A stretch of 64,000 bases of DNA from Clostridiaceae bacterium M8S5. GTDB lineage: Bacteria; Bacillota; Clostridia; Tissierellales; MCWD3. Position numbers and translations under genes: made by a program. The notes beneath the pieces were generated by a model. It was not told the origin of the DNA. It was given only the letters and a program-made list of their open reading frames with translations, and made no database searches. The stretch covers positions 2,542,001 through 2,606,000 of the forward strand of contig CP118523.1 in the NCBI GenBank assembly GCA_029227815.1, given 5' to 3'. Below, piece by piece: positions 1-8,618 of the stretch (position 1 is its first letter; each line of letters begins with the position of its first letter).

Positions 1-834
1 AAAACGTCTGACTACATCACTAAAAAAGTTGCTGATAAATTAGTAGGCATGTTTAAAACTTCAAGAGAAGATTTTGAAAAATTCTGGGATGATATAAGCC
101 CGTTTGTAAAATTTGGTATTATTAAAAACAATAAATTTGCTGACAAAGTTAAAGATATTGTGCTATATAAAACTAATAAAGATAACTATCTAAGTGTTAA
201 TGAGTATTTAGAAAAGCACACTGGTAAACTTGAAAATGAAATTTACTATGCTACTGACACTACCCAACAAGCACAATACATCAATCTTTTAGATGAACAT
301 GGTATAGAAGTTGTTCTATTAGACCACAATATTGACCAAGCTTTTATCTCTCATGTTGAAAGTGCTAATACAGATGTCAAATTTAAAAGAGTTGACTCTG
401 ATTTATCTAGCCTTTTAACTGAAGATGACGAAAATGTTGATGAAGAAGCAAATAAGGACACTCTTAAAAAGATGGAAGATTTGTTCAAGTCAGCTTTAGG
501 CGTAGAGAAGATGAATATAGATATAAAGACTCTTAAAAACGATGATGTATCTAGTATGATACTTTTATCTGAATCAAACAGACGTATGCAGGATATGATG
601 AAAATGTATAGTATGGGTATGGATCAAAATATGTTCCCTAGCGAAGAAACTTTAGTACTAAACAAGAAGCATCCTCTTGTAAAGTATATTATAGAAAAAG
701 ATGACAATGATACTAGCTCTATAATTGCTAAACAACTTTATGATTTAGCTATGATTAGCCACAAACCATTGTCACCTGAAGCTATGTCTGAGTTTATTAA
801 GAGAAGTAATGAGATAATGAAGAAAATTATTTAA
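1..834 (+). CDS. htpG: Molecular chaperone HtpG (Hsp90 family), C-terminal part
   Basis: The frame is already open at base 1, so only the last 277 residues are present; the family is usually about 620 residues. The visible part is the C-terminal half of the middle domain and the C-terminal dimerisation domain. It contains the family's characteristic stretches around the FWDDISPFVKFG segment, the ITxxxxxAQYINLL-like segment and a C-terminal helix-rich end with LxxLYDLAMIS-like residues. HtpG is a cytosolic ATP-dependent homodimeric chaperone. A hairpin terminator follows 12 bases after the stop, so this is the last gene of its transcript. The acidic linker near residues 130-145 is also typical. 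Identity is firm; the start lies outside the window. Confidence 0.96.
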   Translation, partial: KTSDYITKKVADKLVGMFKTSREDFEKFWDDISPFVKFGIIKNNKFADKVKDIVLYKTNKDNYLSVNEYLEKHTGKLENEIYYATDTTQQAQYINLLDEHGIEVVLLDHNIDQAFISHVESANTDVKFKRVDSDLSSLLTEDDENVDEEANKDTLKKMEDLFKSALGVEKMNIDIKTLKNDDVSSMILLSESNRRMQDMMKMYSMGMDQNMFPSEETLVLNKKHPLVKYIIEKDDNDTSSIIAKQLYDLAMISHKPLSPEAMSEFIKRSNEIMKKII

Positions 835-846
835 TCCGAATTTTTT

Positions 847-869
847 GGGACTGTCTAGATGACAGTCCC
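847..869 (+). terminator. Intrinsic terminator after htpG
   Basis: A perfect 9-bp stem GGGACTGTC/GACAGTCCC with a 5-base loop lies just downstream of the htpG stop. The following T-rich stretch is interrupted by A, so termination may be moderate. Confidence 0.8.
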
Positions 870-911
870 TTATTATTTATACTTTATTTTTAATATAAAA
901 CTTCAATATAT

Positions 912-942
912 TTATAAAAACCTGTTTTTAGTGATATAACGG
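912..942 (+). promoter_or_regulatory. Repeated promoter-like element, copy 1
   Basis: This 31-bp stretch matches 2806..2836 at 28 of 31 positions. It ends with an extended -10-like TG-A-TATAAC. It lies upstream of the lipoprotein hydrolase gene, about 220 bp before its start. The core CTGTTTTTAGTG is identical in both copies, which suggests a shared promoter or regulator site. The region from the terminator to 1162 has no other supported gene. Confidence 0.45.
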
Positions 943-1162
943 AGATACACACTCCATTCATCTTATGAAAATCCTGTTGTACAAGGACTGTTTAGAACTA
1001 AAAATTTTTGTGTAAACTGATTAAAAATTACTCTAATATGGCAATAATTGAGATAACGAAATCTCAAAAAAATTAATAAATATACTTGGGTACACAGACA
1101 ACTTAGGAACAAGACTTATTATTGGAATAGAATTAATTATAAGAAGAGGAGGAATACGACCT

Positions 1163-2353
1163 ATGCTACCTAAGAAATTAAAAAAAGTCAAAATTTTAAC
1201 CTTTACACTAATCATTATTTTATTTTGCACAGCTTGCTCCAGTACAGAAAAACAATTAAGTAAGGATAATAAAGATACAAATTTTAAGCGTCCCTTTAAA
1301 ATATCAAATAATGTATATCCATTTGATTCACATGTTTACTCATGGAAAGGATATAATTTTCATTATATTGATCAACATCCATCAGAAAAATCTAAAGGTA
1401 CTGTACTAGCAGTACATGGAAACGCAACATGGGGAATTGTATATAGAAAGATGGTTAAACCACTTACAGATAAAGGGTTTAGAGTAATTGTAGTAGATCT
1501 ACTAGGGTTTGGAATGTCAGATAAACCTCCAGTAGCGGAATTTGATTATATGCCACACTCTCATGCCCGAGTGTTAACAGATTTTATAAAAGCTAATAAC
1601 CTAAACAACATTTATCTTGCTTTACAAGATTGGGGAGGACCAATCGGATTAGCTACAGGAGTAGAAATGCCGAAAAGAATAAATGGAATTCTTCTTATGA
1701 ATACATGGGCATGGGAGTTAGAACCTATTCCAGATGGAGAATTTGGGCCATATCATGTTGTATATGACAGAGGTATTGATGCTAAGAAAAATCCAGAACC
1801 ATATCTTGAGGGTGACCTTATTAAACGTGGTGGAATTGGATTAGCAAAACGAAATGCAAAAGAAGGTACAACAGCTTTTATAGAACTTAGAAATGCACAG
1901 TGGGGTCCTTTTTTTAACTTAGAAGAACCATATCAGGTGATAGATGAGAATGTCACAAAACCTTTCCATATATTTGCAAAAGCTACGGTGGAGGATAATG
2001 AATTCTTAAGAAACCTCGATAACAATATGAAGAAACTACATTCTAAACCAGTTTATTTTATGTTTGGAGATGACACAGCCTTTGGGCCACTTAAAGTTGA
2101 TTTGGGACAATTTGGTAAAAGAAAATTATGTCCTGACAATTATAAGCCACAAGATGAAAAACCAACATTCAACACAAATTGTGTTGACAGCAATGGCAAT
2201 TTAGTATGGCCGTATTTAGATAGATTCCTTAATAGTTGGGATAAAGACAAAGTAATAGGTGTTTGGAAAGACCCTACTCATGGACATTGGTTACAAGATG
2301 AAGTCCCAGAAATTGCAGTAGATGCTATAGAAAAATTATATCAATCAAATTAA
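1163..2353 (+). CDS. Haloalkane-dehalogenase-like alpha/beta hydrolase lipoprotein
   Basis: A 396-residue exported alpha/beta hydrolase. Residues 1-25 form a lipoprotein signal (basic start, hydrophobic core, FCTAC with Cys25 as the lipidation site). HGNATWG at 85-91 is the oxyanion-hole motif. The nucleophile elbow reads LQDWGG (Asp156). GHWLQDE (His375) is the expected base. The Asp nucleophile and the HGN-TW motif are features of haloalkane dehalogenases rather than Ser esterases. Lipid anchoring is unusual because known haloalkane dehalogenases are mostly cytoplasmic or periplasmic. AGGAGG at 1147-1152 supports this start. The gene stands alone between terminators. Fold assignment is firm; the substrate is unknown. 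Confidence 0.8.
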   Translation: MLPKKLKKVKILTFTLIIILFCTACSSTEKQLSKDNKDTNFKRPFKISNNVYPFDSHVYSWKGYNFHYIDQHPSEKSKGTVLAVHGNATWGIVYRKMVKPLTDKGFRVIVVDLLGFGMSDKPPVAEFDYMPHSHARVLTDFIKANNLNNIYLALQDWGGPIGLATGVEMPKRINGILLMNTWAWELEPIPDGEFGPYHVVYDRGIDAKKNPEPYLEGDLIKRGGIGLAKRNAKEGTTAFIELRNAQWGPFFNLEEPYQVIDENVTKPFHIFAKATVEDNEFLRNLDNNMKKLHSKPVYFMFGDDTAFGPLKVDLGQFGKRKLCPDNYKPQDEKPTFNTNCVDSNGNLVWPYLDRFLNSWDKDKVIGVWKDPTHGHWLQDEVPEIAVDAIEKLYQSN

Positions 2354-2430
2354 TATCTGAGTTAAGCATAGTCATTACAGTTATTTATCTCCAAAACAAA
2401 GGCTAAACTTTTATGTTATACAAATATATA

Positions 2431-2472
2431 CGAAAAAGAGAGCAAAATTTAAAATTTCTGCTTTCTTTTTCG
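2431..2472. terminator. Bidirectional intrinsic terminator
   Basis: A 14-bp stem (CGAAAAAGAGAGCA pairing with TGCTTTCTTTTTCG, one G-T) with a 14-base AT-rich loop. It lies between the plus-strand hydrolase gene and the minus-strand small peptide gene and can end both. Confidence 0.7.
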
Positions 2473-2578
2473 GTATTAGGGCATTTTATTTCCGACAGCT
2501 CCCTTTTTAGTCAGCATAATAGCGGATTGTAGACAAAACATACTTTGTAATTAGCCCTCTTTTGGAGACCACATCAAT

Positions 2579-2674
2579 TTATCTTACAATAAAACCAATC
2601 TTTTGAGTATTGCAATCTCCACCCTTACCATATGCCGGTACTACTACATAATCTAAGAATTTACTTAAATCCAT
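2579..2674 (-). CDS. 31-aa peptide, LSKFxxY type, unknown function
   Basis: A short gene with an excellent ribosome site (AGGAGGTGG, 5-6 bases before ATG). The peptide begins MDLSKFLDY, then VVVPAYGKGGDCNTQ, and ends KIGFIVR, with a single cysteine at residue 21. The N-terminal LSKFxxY also occurs in the unusual peptide encoded at 45183..45302, so the two may share a leader. No family is recognised. It is the only supported gene in the 2354-2872 gap. It could be a peptide signal, a RiPP precursor or a small membrane-active peptide. The strong ribosome site and a nearby hairpin terminator argue that it is translated. Confidence 0.55.
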   Translation of the reverse strand: MDLSKFLDYVVVPAYGKGGDCNTQKIGFIVR

Positions 2675-2805
2675 TTCTTCCACCTCCTCTAGTCTATTCT
2701 TCACCTTTTATATTAACATAATATTACCGAATATTTTGTCGCTTTGTGTATAAATTATAAAATATATTTTATTTATTATATTTTGCGAAAGCAATCTATA
2801 TTTAA

Positions 2806-2836
2806 TTATAAAAATCTGTTTTTAGTGTTATAATGG
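2806..2836 (+). promoter_or_regulatory. Promoter with extended -10 (repeated element, copy 2)
   Basis: Second copy of the 31-bp element seen at 912..942. TG-T-TATAAT at 2826-2834 is a good extended -10 site. The ATG at 2840 sits at the expected transcription start, so it is not the translation start of the methyltransferase gene. Confidence 0.55.
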
Positions 2837-2872
2837 TAAATGTGTAATTTAATAAAGAAAGAAGGTTTAGTT

Positions 2873-3904
2873 GTGAATAAATATTTAATACTTGCAAATC
2901 CCGGTCACAATCGCGTTTATTTTGATGAATCTATCAATATTGCTACTTCAGAGCTTAAAGCGATTTGTGATGCAAATAATATAGAAATTGATAATATAGC
3001 ACATGTAGATGTAGGTCTTCCTACTACATTAGCGTTTAGCTCAGATAGAGAACTTACAATGAATGACTTTAAATTTTTAGGTTACTTTTCTATGTACTAT
3101 GCTATGTTTGAAATAGTAGATGTTATGCTTTTAAAACCTATAGACGTGCCTGATTTTCATACTTTTCCTGAGAGCATGGTTCAGATATTAAAATATAGTG
3201 GCAAAACAAATGAACAGTTTACAAGACTCATGGTCAATCTTGCACTTAGTGCATGTAATACTTCAAGCAACAATATTACATTACTTGATCCAATGTGCGG
3301 TAAAGGCACTACTCTATATGAAGGTTTTATCAGAGGATTTGATGTTATAGGTGTTGAGATAAACGAAAAATGGGCTAATGAAATAGAAACATATGTAATT
3401 AGATATCTAAAAGAAGGAAGATACAAGCATAAAGCTAGTAAATTAAAATTAACAGATTCAGGTAGCAAAAAAATTGCTAATGGCTTTAATATAATCGCAT
3501 CTGCAAATAAAGCTGATTTTAAGTCTGGTAATGTTCAAAAACTTCAGCTATTTAATTGCGATACAAGACTAACTAATAAGCTGATTAAGAAAAAATCATG
3601 TGATATCATAGTGTCTGATTTGCCATATGGAGTAAAGCACAAAAGTAAAAGTAAAGAAACATCAAATAAATCTAGAAGCCCTCTTGAGCTTTTAAGAGAT
3701 TCTTTACCTTCTTATCATCATGTACTAAAGACTAAGGGAAGTATTGTTTTATCTTTTAATGAATTCACCATGAAGTATGATGATATCGCTATAGCTTTAG
3801 ACGAAAATGGGTTTAATGTTCTAGATAACCCACCTTATATTGGTTATCTACATAGAGTTGATCAATCTATTAAGAGGAACCTTATAGTAGCAACTAAAGG
3901 CTAG
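2873..3904 (+). CDS. Trm11/UPF0020-type SAM-dependent nucleic acid methyltransferase
   Basis: A 343-residue methyltransferase. Motif I reads LLDPMCGKGTT (137-147) and motif IV reads SDLPYG (248-253), in the order and spacing of the RNA/DNA N-methylase group that includes Trm11 and the UPF0020 family. The roughly 130 residues before motif I are a substrate-recognition region with no obvious THUMP signature. Start choice: an in-frame ATG at 2840 overlaps the promoter -10 and has no ribosome site, whereas GTG 2873 follows AGAAGG by about 7 bases. Likely a cytosolic rRNA or tRNA guanine-N2 type methylase, but DNA substrate cannot be excluded. It is monocistronic, closed by a strong terminator. 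Confidence 0.8.
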   Translation: MNKYLILANPGHNRVYFDESINIATSELKAICDANNIEIDNIAHVDVGLPTTLAFSSDRELTMNDFKFLGYFSMYYAMFEIVDVMLLKPIDVPDFHTFPESMVQILKYSGKTNEQFTRLMVNLALSACNTSSNNITLLDPMCGKGTTLYEGFIRGFDVIGVEINEKWANEIETYVIRYLKEGRYKHKASKLKLTDSGSKKIANGFNIIASANKADFKSGNVQKLQLFNCDTRLTNKLIKKKSCDIIVSDLPYGVKHKSKSKETSNKSRSPLELLRDSLPSYHHVLKTKGSIVLSFNEFTMKYDDIAIALDENGFNVLDNPPYIGYLHRVDQSIKRNLIVATKG

Positions 3905-3930
3905 GTTGATAAGTATTAATTGTGATAAAA

Positions 3931-3967
3931 GGGGTTATCGGAAAATATTTTATTTTCCGATAACCCC
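3931..3967. terminator. Strong bidirectional terminator
   Basis: A 16-bp perfect stem (GGGGTTATCGGAAAAT and its complement) with a very short loop and TTTT on both sides. It separates the convergent methyltransferase and GNAT genes. Confidence 0.92.
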
Positions 3968-3979
3968 TTTTATATTTAC

Positions 3980-4807
3980 CTACTTAAATGATATAACTTT
4001 TGAATCTCCAACTGGGTTATATCCTATCTTCATATAGATACTATTTGATATAGGATTAGCTAAATCTGTGTATAATGCTACAAATTCATTTTTCTCTAGT
4101 AGCTTACTACTAAACTCTGCTACACATGTTGTAGCATATCCTTTACATCTATACTCAGGTGGTGTATAAACCCAATTTATAACTATACCATTATCTGATT
4201 TTTTTGCTCTTGCTACCATAGATATAACTTTTCCATCATTCTCCCAAACATGTAATCTCTTAGTATCTATAAGCTCTATTGCATTTTCTCTAGCCTTATC
4301 TAGTGAAATTTCACTACCTGCATATTTAACGAAATCTTTTACCCAAGGAACTAATTCATTTATATCTTTGTTGTCTGCAAGTCTAAGTATGCCATTTTGT
4401 TTTTTTACTTCGTTAGTTTTATCGAGTCTATATATTCTCTGGTTCATATCTGTTTTTTGCTCAAGCTTATACCTCTTTGAATATCTGTTTGCAAACTCAT
4501 CTATTAACTCTACTCTTCCTATGATAGCCTCTAGTTTAATATAATTATTTTCTAAGTATTCTATAGCTTCGTCTATGTAATCTATATCACCTGTAAGCAC
4601 CATTTTATTTATCGTTTGTATCATTACAAACACTATTTCTTCGTTATCATCTTGTATGGCTATAAAAATATGTTTAGGATTCACCTCTTCTTGCATACAC
4701 TTTGATATTATACCAAGTGAAAGTATGTTAAATGCTTCATTTCGTAATAAATAATCCTTCACTACATCGTTAAATTTACTTACATCTCTAAATCGATTTA
4801 TAACCAT
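3980..4807 (-). CDS. GNAT family N-acetyltransferase
   Basis: A 275-residue protein with a C-terminal GNAT domain. The acetyl-CoA-binding motif A is visible as VYTPPEYRCKGYATTC, followed by ALYTDLANPISNSIYMKIGY, the usual motif B. The N-terminal half resembles the second, degenerate domain of two-domain GNATs. The start was set at the ATG preceded by AGGGGAG; an upstream in-frame ATG at 4843 has no ribosome site. The substrate is unknown. It is monocistronic and convergent with the methyltransferase gene. A second two-domain GNAT of similar layout is encoded at 13081. Confidence 0.85.
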   Translation of the reverse strand: MVINRFRDVSKFNDVVKDYLLRNEAFNILSLGIISKCMQEEVNPKHIFIAIQDDNEEIVFVMIQTINKMVLTGDIDYIDEAIEYLENNYIKLEAIIGRVELIDEFANRYSKRYKLEQKTDMNQRIYRLDKTNEVKKQNGILRLADNKDINELVPWVKDFVKYAGSEISLDKARENAIELIDTKRLHVWENDGKVISMVARAKKSDNGIVINWVYTPPEYRCKGYATTCVAEFSSKLLEKNEFVALYTDLANPISNSIYMKIGYNPVGDSKVISFK

Positions 4808-4921
4808 ATATATCTCCCCTTTGACTTTTAGATATTTTAGCATAATTATCTAATTGTGTAAAGGAAATTAGGATTTAATTTCTTGTACAATATAACTATC
4901 TTTTTCCGTCTAACAAAAAAA

Positions 4922-4964
4922 TAAGGCATATCTGACTTTCTATTATGAAAACAGATATGCTTTA
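4922..4964 (-). terminator. Terminator of the ABC exporter operon
   Basis: The stem AAGCATATCTG/CAGATATGCCTT is followed on the minus strand by a T-rich run (TTATTTTTTT), directly after the last exporter gene. Confidence 0.85.
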
Positions 4965-5012
4965 TACTAAATTATTTATTTGTTATATCTCAAGGACTTA
5001 ACACTAAAAAAT

Positions 5013-6869
5013 CTACACCACTTCTTTAATATCCTCGTGTGAAAATTGGCTATTATATAGATCCTCATAGAACCCTTTTTTCTCTATTAGCTCTTTATGA
5101 GTACCACTTTCTATGATATCTCCTTCGTTCATCACTAATATGACATCTGCTTCTTTTATTGTAGAAAGTCTGTGGGCTATTACAAAACACGTTCTACCTT
5201 TCATTAGCTCATTCATTGCATTTTGTATATAAACTTCCGTTCTTGTATCTACACTACTTGTAGCCTCATCTAGTATCAATATTGCTGGGTCTGCTAAAAC
5301 TGCTCTTGCTATTGTCAGTAGCTGTTTTTGACCTTGTGATATATTGTTTGCGTCTTCGTTTAACACTGTTTCATAACCCTTAGATAATGTTCTTATAAAG
5401 TGATGTGCATGTGCTGTTTTTGCTGCATTATATATCTCTTCATCTGTTACGTTTTGTTTCCCATAAGCTATATTATCTTTAATCGTTCCACTAAACAACC
5501 ATGTATCCTGCAACACCATACCAAATATGTTTCTTAACTCTCCTCTTTTTAAATCTTTTATATTGGCACCATCTATTGTAATACTTCCATCATTTATATC
5601 GTAAAATCTCATTAGTAAGTTTACTAGTGTTGTTTTCCCTGCACCTGTTGGACCTACTATCGCAACAGTCTGACCACTTTTAACATCTATATTCATATTT
5701 TTTATAAGTATGTTATCTTCTTTATAGCCAAATCTAACATTTTTGAAAGCAACTTCTCCTTTTACATCTTCAATAGTTATACAATCTTTTTTATCTGGTA
5801 TCTCTTCCTCTTCATCTAATACTTCAAATACACGTTCTGCTGAGGCTATCGTTGATTGTATGATATTTATAATATTTGAAACCTGCATTATTGGCTGACT
5901 GAATTTTCTTAGGTACTGTAAAAATGCTTGAATATCTCCTAGTTTTATGGCATTTTTTATCATCAACATACCACCACCGATACATACTACTACATATCCT
6001 AGATTGTTTACAAATCTCATGAGTGGCATTATTATTCCTGATATAAACTGAGCCTTCCAACCTACTTTGTTTAAGTCTTCGTTTAATCTCTGAAATTCTT
6101 CTATTGATTTATTTTCATATCCAAATGATTTAACTATCTTATGACCTGTGTACATCTCTTCTACGTGAGAGTTTATTTTACCAATTATCTTTTGTTGCTC
6201 TGTAAAGTATTTTCTTGATCTCTTTGCAACTTTTTTAGTTAAAAATATACATGATGATAATGTTAAGACTATCGCCAATGTCAATATCACATTTATTGAT
6301 AACATCATTATAACTACACCAACTAGAGTTATGACTGACATTATTATTTGAATTATGCTCTCTTGTAATGAACTACTAATATTGTCTACATCATTTGTCA
6401 CTCTAGATAATATTTCTCCATGTGTATGACTGTCTAAATATTTTAATGGCAATCTGGCTATTTTTTCGTTTACATCTTTTCTAATATCATAAACTGTCTT
6501 TTGTGATATTCCTGCCATTATATAACTCATAATGTACGTAAATAATGAGCTTACTACATACAAGGCTGTTAACGATAATAGTATCTTAGCTATATATTCA
6601 AAATTAACCATCGCATCAGCATTTCCAGCTAATCTAGCTTTAAATACATCAAACAATTCTGTGGTTGCAAGTCCCATAATTTTAGGGCTTACTATACCAA
6701 ATAACGCTCCTGCTATAGATAACAACAAACATATTGCTATACTATACTTTCTAGGTTTTAAATACCCTGCCAATCTCTTAAGGGTTCCTCTTAAATCCTT
6801 TGGTTTTTCATGTGGCATTGCTATTCTAGGAACTCCACGCCCTTTTCTATGCATTTGTTTTTTGCTCAT
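5013..6869 (-). CDS. Heterodimeric multidrug ABC exporter, subunit B
   Basis: A 618-residue half-transporter with six predicted membrane helices (about 40-340) fused to an ATPase domain. Walker A is GPTGAGKTT and Walker B is ILILDEATSSVD, so the catalytic Glu is present. The signature is degenerate, reading ISQGQKQ instead of LSGGQ. The partner encoded upstream has a normal signature but Asp in place of the catalytic Glu. This pairing, one degenerate and one consensus ATP site, is the hallmark of LmrCD/BmrCD/TM287-288-type exporters. Its start overlaps the partner's stop by 4 bases, indicating translational coupling. The substrate is unknown; drug efflux is the usual role. Confidence 0.93.
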   Translation of the reverse strand: MSKKQMHRKGRGVPRIAMPHEKPKDLRGTLKRLAGYLKPRKYSIAICLLLSIAGALFGIVSPKIMGLATTELFDVFKARLAGNADAMVNFEYIAKILLSLTALYVVSSLFTYIMSYIMAGISQKTVYDIRKDVNEKIARLPLKYLDSHTHGEILSRVTNDVDNISSSLQESIIQIIMSVITLVGVVIMMLSINVILTLAIVLTLSSCIFLTKKVAKRSRKYFTEQQKIIGKINSHVEEMYTGHKIVKSFGYENKSIEEFQRLNEDLNKVGWKAQFISGIIMPLMRFVNNLGYVVVCIGGGMLMIKNAIKLGDIQAFLQYLRKFSQPIMQVSNIINIIQSTIASAERVFEVLDEEEEIPDKKDCITIEDVKGEVAFKNVRFGYKEDNILIKNMNIDVKSGQTVAIVGPTGAGKTTLVNLLMRFYDINDGSITIDGANIKDLKRGELRNIFGMVLQDTWLFSGTIKDNIAYGKQNVTDEEIYNAAKTAHAHHFIRTLSKGYETVLNEDANNISQGQKQLLTIARAVLADPAILILDEATSSVDTRTEVYIQNAMNELMKGRTCFVIAHRLSTIKEADVILVMNEGDIIESGTHKELIEKKGFYEDLYNSQFSHEDIKEVV

Positions 6870-8593
6870 GCTAATTCCTCCTCTGAAAGCTGAGATAGGA
6901 CTATCTGTTTATATACATCACATGTATTTATCAATTCCTTGTGTTTCCCTACTCCTGCTATTTTTCCATTATCAAGTACCAGTATTCTATCAGCATCCAT
7001 AACAGATGATACTTTCTGAGCTACTATAATCACCGAACTATCGGCAGTTTCTTCTTTAAGAGCTTTTCTAAGCTTTGCTTCCGTCTTAAAATCTAATGCG
7101 GAAAAACTATCATCAAATACATATATCTGTGGTTTTTTTGCAAGTGCCCTAGCTATTGATAATCTCTGTTTTTGACCACCTGATAGATTTCTACCTCCTT
7201 GTGCTATCTCTGATTGATACTTGTCATCCATTTTATTGACAAAATCATCAGCCTGCGCAATTTGACAAGCTTTTATTATATCTTGGTCGTTTATATCTTC
7301 TAATCCAAACTTGACATTGTCTGCTACACTACCTGTAAATAGAAGTGCTTTCTGAGGTACTAGTCCTATTTTATCTCTTAACTTCTTTTGGTTCATGTCT
7401 CTAATATCCATATCATTAATTAATATATTACCTTCACTTGCTTCATAAAATCTCAATAATAGGTTTACTATTGTACTCTTGCCAGAGCCTGTACCTCCTA
7501 TTATAGCTGTAACTTCTCCAGGATCTGATTTAAACGATATATTTTCTACTGCAGGCTCCTCGGCATTATCATATCTAAATGTTACATTTTTAAATTCTAA
7601 ATATCCTCTTTTTTCATTGTCATTTAAAGTTTTTGGATTATCTTTAATACTTGGCTGTTTATCAAGTACTTCGTTTATTCTCGTCGCTGAAGCAAATGCT
7701 CTTGGTACCATGAAAAAAATCATAGCTATCATTAATAGTGATGACATAATCAATGTTATATATTGTATAAATGCCATTAAATCACCTACTAACATATTGG
7801 AGTCATTTACTCTATATGCTCCTAACCATGTAACTACTACTGTAGTAATGCTGAAAATCAACATCATTATAGGTGATAATATTGCTATCAGTCTATTAAC
7901 TCTTAATGATATATCTGTCAACTCTTTATTTGAATTATTAAACCTATCTATTTCTGTATCAACTTTGTTAAAAGCCCTTATTACTCTTATGCCTGTAAGT
8001 CTCTCTCTGAGAACCAAATTTAATTTGTCCAATTTCTTTTGTCTTGCCTTAAACATAGGTATAATCCTTCTAGCAACTAATACCATTATCAAATTAAGTA
8101 CTGTTACCACTAGTATTATAATAACTGATAATTTTAAGTTTTTTGATACTGCCATAACTGTACCACCAATAGCCATTAATGGAGCTTTTATGAATATCCT
8201 CAATGATGCAATAACTATATTTTGTATTTGTGATACATCATTTGTGGTTCTTGTTATTAGTGATGAAGTACCTATATCATCAAATTCACTTAATGAAAAA
8301 CTTTCTACTTTTTTAAATATCTTATTTCTTAAATCTCTTGCAAAACCATTACCTAGTCTTGCCCCTAGATAATTTGTATATAACGCTGAACCTACTCCTA
8401 CTGCTGTTACTCCCAGCATTAGTCCACCTACCCTGACTATATACCCTATATCATTATTGACTATTCCTATATCCACTATTTTTGCCATGAGCATTGGCAG
8501 AAACAAATCTGTTAATGTCCCTATTATAGTCAAAATCATTATGAATACAACCGACGTTCTAAACGGCCTTAATCCTTTAAAAAGTCTCAGCAT
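6866..8593 (-). CDS. Heterodimeric multidrug ABC exporter, subunit A
   Basis: A 575-residue half-transporter: six membrane helices, then an ATPase domain with Walker A GGTGSGKST, an intact LSGGQKQRL signature, and Walker B YVFDDSFSALD in which the usual catalytic Glu is Asp. The deviation falls in the same composite site as subunit B's altered signature, as expected for asymmetric exporters. It is preceded 25 bases upstream by the marR gene and followed by subunit B with a 4-base overlap, so the three genes form one operon. It acts in the cytoplasmic membrane. Confidence 0.93.
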   Translation of the reverse strand: MLRLFKGLRPFRTSVVFIMILTIIGTLTDLFLPMLMAKIVDIGIVNNDIGYIVRVGGLMLGVTAVGVGSALYTNYLGARLGNGFARDLRNKIFKKVESFSLSEFDDIGTSSLITRTTNDVSQIQNIVIASLRIFIKAPLMAIGGTVMAVSKNLKLSVIIILVVTVLNLIMVLVARRIIPMFKARQKKLDKLNLVLRERLTGIRVIRAFNKVDTEIDRFNNSNKELTDISLRVNRLIAILSPIMMLIFSITTVVVTWLGAYRVNDSNMLVGDLMAFIQYITLIMSSLLMIAMIFFMVPRAFASATRINEVLDKQPSIKDNPKTLNDNEKRGYLEFKNVTFRYDNAEEPAVENISFKSDPGEVTAIIGGTGSGKSTIVNLLLRFYEASEGNILINDMDIRDMNQKKLRDKIGLVPQKALLFTGSVADNVKFGLEDINDQDIIKACQIAQADDFVNKMDDKYQSEIAQGGRNLSGGQKQRLSIARALAKKPQIYVFDDSFSALDFKTEAKLRKALKEETADSSVIIVAQKVSSVMDADRILVLDNGKIAGVGKHKELINTCDVYKQIVLSQLSEEELA

Positions 8594-8618
8594 ATTTCTA
8601 TCCCCTTTGTCTTCTTAA

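Noticed and set aside
2517..2545. Possible third copy of the nested-hairpin repeat (TAGCGGATTGTAGACAAAA)
   Set aside because: Only about 20 bases resemble an end of the element; the inner hairpin blocks are missing, so it is at best a remnant.
2840..2872. Upstream ATG start for the methyltransferase
   Set aside because: It coincides with the predicted transcription start and has no ribosome site; GTG 2873 follows AGAAGG.
4808..4843. N-terminal extension of the GNAT at 3980
   Set aside because: The upstream ATG lacks a ribosome site, while the internal ATG has AGGGGAG at proper spacing.
7479..8372. 297-codon plus-strand frame opposite the ABC exporter gene
   Set aside because: Antisense shadow of a well-supported ABC transporter; no ribosome site and no recognisable protein pattern. 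The same holds for 21135-21599, 23777-24286, 39074-39634 and 51228-51740.
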